Below are positions 60,641-64,000 of a DNA stretch of 64,000 bases, piece after piece. The stretch's first letter is position 1. Each line of letters starts with the position of its first letter. Position numbers and translations under genes: made by a program. The DNA comes from Neorhodopirellula pilleata (lineage in GTDB: Bacteria; Planctomycetota; Planctomycetia; Pirellulales; Pirellulaceae). The stretch is from the NCBI RefSeq assembly GCF_007859915.1, contig NZ_SJPM01000016.1, positions 1 through 64,000 of the forward strand, in the 5' to 3' direction. The notes under the pieces are model-generated. The model was not told where the DNA came from. It saw only the letters and a program-made list of their open reading frames with translations, and made no database searches.

Positions 60641-62014
60641 TCAATAGCTCAGTTTCCCACCTTTCGAAGGTTTCTGTCGATCGCTTTTCCACCACTCGTT
60701 GGGGCCTTCTGTTTCGATTGCCTTCCAGACTTCGAAGAGTTTTGTTTTCATCTCTGCCGTCTTCTCCGGCATCGACGCTGCGAGGTCATGTTCTTCCTTC
60801 CAGTCTTTCTGGATCTCGTAGAGTTGGAACTCTGTCAGCGTATCGTTGCCGACCAGTTTCCAGTCGCCGATCCGCAAAGCGACGCGGTCGCCGGGTGGTG
60901 ACACGTGTGTTCGCCAGAAGAGCGGCGTTTTTCTTTCGACGGGCTGGCCTGCGAACGCGGACACCATGCTCACGCCGTCGATGGTTCGATCATCGGGAAG
61001 CGGGATGCCGGTGATGTCCAGCACTGTGGCGAAGATATCGGTGCCGATGACGGGAACATCGCTAACGGTTCCGGGCTTGATGTGACCTGGCCAACGAACG
61101 ATGCCGGGCACGCGGATGCCGCCTTCGTGATCGCTACGCTTGCCGCCACGCAAACCGCCGGTGGTGCCACCAAAGTTTGCGACAGGACCGTTGTCTGATG
61201 TGAAGAACAACAGCGTGTTGTCGCTGACGCCTTCGTCGTCGAGCGTCTGCATCAACTGACCGAGCGCGTCATCGAGTTGCGAGATGTTGCCCATGTACTT
61301 GCTGTTCTCGTGACCGTTGTACAGTCCCGAGAACTTCGCATCGGTCGCGATGGGCGAGTGTGGCTCATGAAACCAAACGGATAGTGCAAAGGGTTTTGTC
61401 TTGTCACGCACCTGACTCAACCACCGTGTTGCTTCCGCGGCAACCAAAGGTGCTGAGTAGCCTTGCAGTTCGCCGACGGGTTCTCCGTTGCGGACGAAGT
61501 TGTTCGGATTCTTGTGGCTTGGTTCGGCGTTGTTGTGCGTCGCCATCCAATAGTCGTAACCATGATCACCCGGTTGCGGATACTCCGGCGTATTGAACTG
61601 TGGCAATGAATTGAGATGCCACTTGCCCACGTGGCAGGTTTCGTAGCCGATCGATTTCAGCAACTTTGGATACGTGATTTCGCTCTTCCGTAAATGAGCT
61701 TCGTGATTACCGGACAAGTGTCGATAGACACCATTTCGATAGGGAGTCCGTCCCGTCAAGATCGCTGACCGCGACGGAGAGCAAACGCCGCAAGCCGAAT
61801 AACACTGAGTGAACTTCACGCTTTGCGACGCCAGTTTGTCGAGATTGGGCGTCTGAATTAGCTCGTGACCGTACGTTGCTGAGTCCCCCCAACCCATGTC
61901 ATCTGCCAGAACGACGACAATGTTGGGCCGGTTTGATTGGGCATTTGCTACGTGAGCTATCAACAGCACGATGGGTAGCAATGATAGTCTCAAGATGTTT
62001 TGCGTTGTGATCAT
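60641..62014 (-). CDS. Sulfatase I
   Basis: A 457-residue exported sulfatase: signal peptide (about 1-25, ending VANAQS), VLADDMGWGD, Cys78-Ser-Pro-Ser-Arg, VGKWHLNSLPQF and TSDNGPVANFGGTTGGLRGG. The start ATG at 62014 places the signal peptide at the N-terminus. It is the first gene after a 544-base gap that carries a conserved ATTTGCGACA element, so its upstream region may hold a main promoter of the locus. Confidence 0.93.
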   Translation of the reverse strand: MITTQNILRLSLLPIVLLIAHVANAQSNRPNIVVVLADDMGWGDSATYGHELIQTPNLDKLASQSVKFTQCYSACGVCSPSRSAILTGRTPYRNGVYRHLSGNHEAHLRKSEITYPKLLKSIGYETCHVGKWHLNSLPQFNTPEYPQPGDHGYDYWMATHNNAEPSHKNPNNFVRNGEPVGELQGYSAPLVAAEATRWLSQVRDKTKPFALSVWFHEPHSPIATDAKFSGLYNGHENSKYMGNISQLDDALGQLMQTLDDEGVSDNTLLFFTSDNGPVANFGGTTGGLRGGKRSDHEGGIRVPGIVRWPGHIKPGTVSDVPVIGTDIFATVLDITGIPLPDDRTIDGVSMVSAFAGQPVERKTPLFWRTHVSPPGDRVALRIGDWKLVGNDTLTEFQLYEIQKDWKEEHDLAASMPEKTAEMKTKLFEVWKAIETEGPNEWWKSDRQKPSKGGKLSY

Positions 62015-62558
62015 GAAGGATTCTCGTTCGTGATGTTTCTGTCGCGTTTTATGCATGGGACAGCGGTGTGGTGTTCCGTCGCGATTCTATTTAAATTCCA
62101 TCATAACGCCCAATGAACGGCAGGTGCGCCTCGGCCGTGCGGACGTCGACGCTCAACTTGCGAAAAACTCCTTTGCTGCTCTGCGCGAACGCTTCTGGGC
62201 GATCGGCTACGTTCGCCAGAAAGTGGTCCACCGTCTGGCGACGGCGCCTACGAGAAAGATAAAGATGCTCAAAAGCTATCGCCAAACTCATCGGAATTGC
62301 CAGTAAAAAACAACCAGTAAGTTGAGGAAGCAATTCGCAGCCAGCATTCGCGAGAACTGGAGCAATTTCAGTCGCCCTATCTATTCGTCCACCCCTCAGT
62401 GTCTTCAATGAAAGTCGTATGTCGAGAGCGAATCGCGACGCGACAATGACAATTTGCGACATCCGCGAACGATCATGAGACCTGCTCCTTTCAGTGCTGG
62501 GATTGCGTGGGAAGCAGTGGTGCACCAGCTATTTCCCAACGCAAGTCGTTCGCCTTGT
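62015..62558. promoter_or_regulatory. Intergenic region with REPIN-like repeat and ATTTGCGACA element
   Basis: No confident gene. An open frame of 144 codons (62091-62525, minus) runs through the REPIN-like repeat at 62206-62251 and is probably not coding. TGTCGCAAAT (62461-62452 on minus), followed by a GTCGCGTCGCGATTCGCTC-like stretch, matches the element upstream of 38585. Confidence 0.45.
62206..62251. repeat. REPIN-like GTAGC hairpin pair, copy 4 (diverged)
   Basis: GCTACGTTCGCCAGAAAGTGG and CCACCGTCTGGCGACGGCGC have the same layout as copies 1-3, with mismatches in the first hairpin and at the right end. Confidence 0.65.
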
Positions 62559-64000
62559 CTATTGAAGCGGGGGCCAGACCAAAGATTGGCCTTTCTCAAG
62601 TACAATCACTTCGCTCAGTTTGCCCTCCGCATAGATGCGGAAGGCCCCGTTCCGGTTAGCGTGAATCGTCGCTTGAACGAACTTTCCAACGTTCCACTCG
62701 ATATCGACTTCCAATCCGCCACGCGCCTTCAGTCCGCTGATTTTCCCACTGGGCCACGCAGACGGCAGCGCGGGCAACAGGTGCAGGATATAGGGCGCAT
62801 CAGCCAGTTTTTCATTCGGCACAACGGGAACAAAATGCTGCGGTTCTTCTGGATCTGTTTGATAGGCCACAAACGCAGCCTCTTCGATGGTTTCCGCATG
62901 GTTGTCGATACTGCGAAGATGACTCTGCAGCAGCATCTCGCAAACGCCCGCCGCACCTCCGAAGTTTCCGTCAATCTGAAACGGCGGATGGAAATCGAAC
63001 AGGTTGGGATAGGCCCGTTGAGATGTCAAAAATTCATAGATCTTGTGCGCCCGATCTCCGTCATGCAATCGCGACCAGAAACAAGTTTTCCAACCTGTGC
63101 TCCAGCCAGTGGATTCGTCGCCGCGATGCTGCATTGTCACCAGGGCCGCCTCGTACAGTTCTTTCGTTGTCAACGGCGAGATATCGCGACCGGGATGCAA
63201 CGCAATTAAGTGCGAGATATGGCGGTGCGTATCTTTAGGGTTGTCCCAGTCCTCTGGCCACTCCTGCAACTGCCCGTACTGACCAATTTTCTGGGGGCAG
63301 AGTTTTGGGATCATTTCCTGTAAGGTCTTGCGGAAGACTTCGTCGCGTCCGAGAACCGTGGACGCTTCGATGCAGTCTGTGAATAGACTCAGCACGAGCT
63401 GCTGATCCCATGAGGCACCGTAGGCCTGCTTGTTCAATCTGCCGTGTTGCTTGACAAGGTAACTGTTTTCTGGCGACCAAGTCGGATAGACGACCAAAGT
63501 GCCGTCCTTCCATGGTGAAAGGTACTCAACAAAAAACTCGGCAGCGCCTTTGATCGTGGGATAGATTTCTTCAAGATACTCACGTTCTTGATTGAAGGCA
63601 TAGTGATCGAACAGGTTCTGGCAAAGCCAATGCGCGGCCTGCTGGTTGCGACGGCCATGTTCATTCTGCGCCGTGAAACCAAACACGTTGCCATTCAGAC
63701 CCATGCTCCAGCCTTTGTTGACACCAAAGGTTTCCCTTGCTGTATGGACGCCTGATTGAGCAAGGATCTTTGTCCACTGAGCGAAGGGACGAAACGATTC
63801 CGACAGGTTCGCTGGGTCGACCATCCAGTAGTTCATCTGCACATTGATATCGGTGTGGTAGTCGCAGTTCCACGCTGGTTTGAAATCCGCATTCCAAAGC
63901 CCCTGCAGATTTGAGGGCACCGGTGCATCACGCGAGCAACTCAACTGCAGATAGCGGCTGTAGTGGAAGTAAAGATTTTCCAGTTCCAGGCTTCCCTTGC
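62559..64000 (-). CDS. GH95-like alpha-L-fucosidase (C-terminal part, runs off the window)
   Basis: At least 480 codons. The frame stays open past 63944 to the last base (ENLYFHYSRYLQLSCSRDA), so the N-terminal beta-domain and start lie outside. The (alpha/alpha)6 barrel features of GH95 are clear: DINVQMNYWM (the paired Asn), TWSPENSY with its Glu, and GWSTGWKTCFWSRLHDGDRA near the catalytic Asp, then the C-terminal beta domain. GH95 enzymes release L-fucose (some L-galactose) by inversion, implying a fucose-type sugar in the target glycan. It is the first gene in this locus within the window. Confidence 0.88.
   Translation of the reverse strand, partial: KGSLELENLYFHYSRYLQLSCSRDAPVPSNLQGLWNADFKPAWNCDYHTDINVQMNYWMVDPANLSESFRPFAQWTKILAQSGVHTARETFGVNKGWSMGLNGNVFGFTAQNEHGRRNQQAAHWLCQNLFDHYAFNQEREYLEEIYPTIKGAAEFFVEYLSPWKDGTLVVYPTWSPENSYLVKQHGRLNKQAYGASWDQQLVLSLFTDCIEASTVLGRDEVFRKTLQEMIPKLCPQKIGQYGQLQEWPEDWDNPKDTHRHISHLIALHPGRDISPLTTKELYEAALVTMQHRGDESTGWSTGWKTCFWSRLHDGDRAHKIYEFLTSQRAYPNLFDFHPPFQIDGNFGGAAGVCEMLLQSHLRSIDNHAETIEEAAFVAYQTDPEEPQHFVPVVPNEKLADAPYILHLLPALPSAWPSGKISGLKARGGLEVDIEWNVGKFVQATIHANRNGAFRIYAEGKLSEVIVLEKGQSLVWPPLQ

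Noticed and set aside
62091..62525. A 144-codon minus-strand frame upstream of sulfatase I
   Set aside because: It runs through a REPIN-like repeat and has no signal peptide or family pattern; the region looks regulatory.

Overview
The window looks like a chromosomal segment of a marine planctomycete of the Rhodopirellula/Pirellulaceae type. This is inferred from gene content: nine Cys-type sulfatases, a PVC-type CxxCH haem protein with a HEAT region, an exported PQQ-like propeller, ThuA and DUF1080 proteins, CHASE3 hybrid kinases, and intergenic DNA full of palindromic repeats. No rRNA, convincing tRNA or CRISPR array was found.

Layout. (1) 1-3.2 kb: the 3' end of a membrane-protein gene, repeat-rich DNA, an Anbu proteasome-like peptidase coupled to a transglutaminase-like protein and preceded by a 24-codon micro-ORF, then two small envelope proteins. 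(2) 3.2-19.6 kb: housekeeping and stress genes. These are an AI-2E-family permease with a hybrid kinase and receiver protein; Dps, an aldehyde dehydrogenase, an Old Yellow Enzyme and a CurA-like reductase; a minus-strand stress set (152-aa helical protein, GlsB, PP2C); an SDR coupled to a second CHASE3 hybrid kinase; and a DUF2383 protein. (3) 19.8-31.6 kb: an apparent island, all minus strand. It has a 5'-truncated tyrosine recombinase at one end and an excisionase-like HTH plus prim-pol/DUF3987 replication protein at the other. Its cargo is a compact RNA-repair operon: a small polynucleotide kinase, a Thg1-like 3'-5' polymerase, an RNA ligase and an HD-Pnk end-healing enzyme, joined by 4-11 nt overlaps. 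Two small coupled proteins (one a zinc ribbon) lie upstream, and HEAT and ankyrin-kelch proteins follow. (4) 31.7-64 kb: 18 genes on one strand forming a carbohydrate/sulfate-ester locus: nine sulfatases (one fused to a nucleoside hydrolase), GH28-like and GH95-like hydrolases, two putative exported glycoside hydrolases, an esterase, DUF1080, ThuA, an SGNH-fold protein, an exported PQQ-propeller protein and the haem protein.

How the genes may work together. The island cassette contains the activities needed to remove a 2',3'-cyclic phosphate, phosphorylate a 5'-OH, rebuild a 5' end and ligate, so repair of cleaved tRNA or other RNA is the simplest reading. The sulfatase locus probably desulfates and degrades a sulfated, fucose- and possibly uronate-containing polysaccharide outside the cytoplasm.

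Limits: starts were chosen from signal peptides, Shine-Dalgarno-like motifs and overlaps. Families were recognised from motifs without database searches. Base composition was only sampled by eye.
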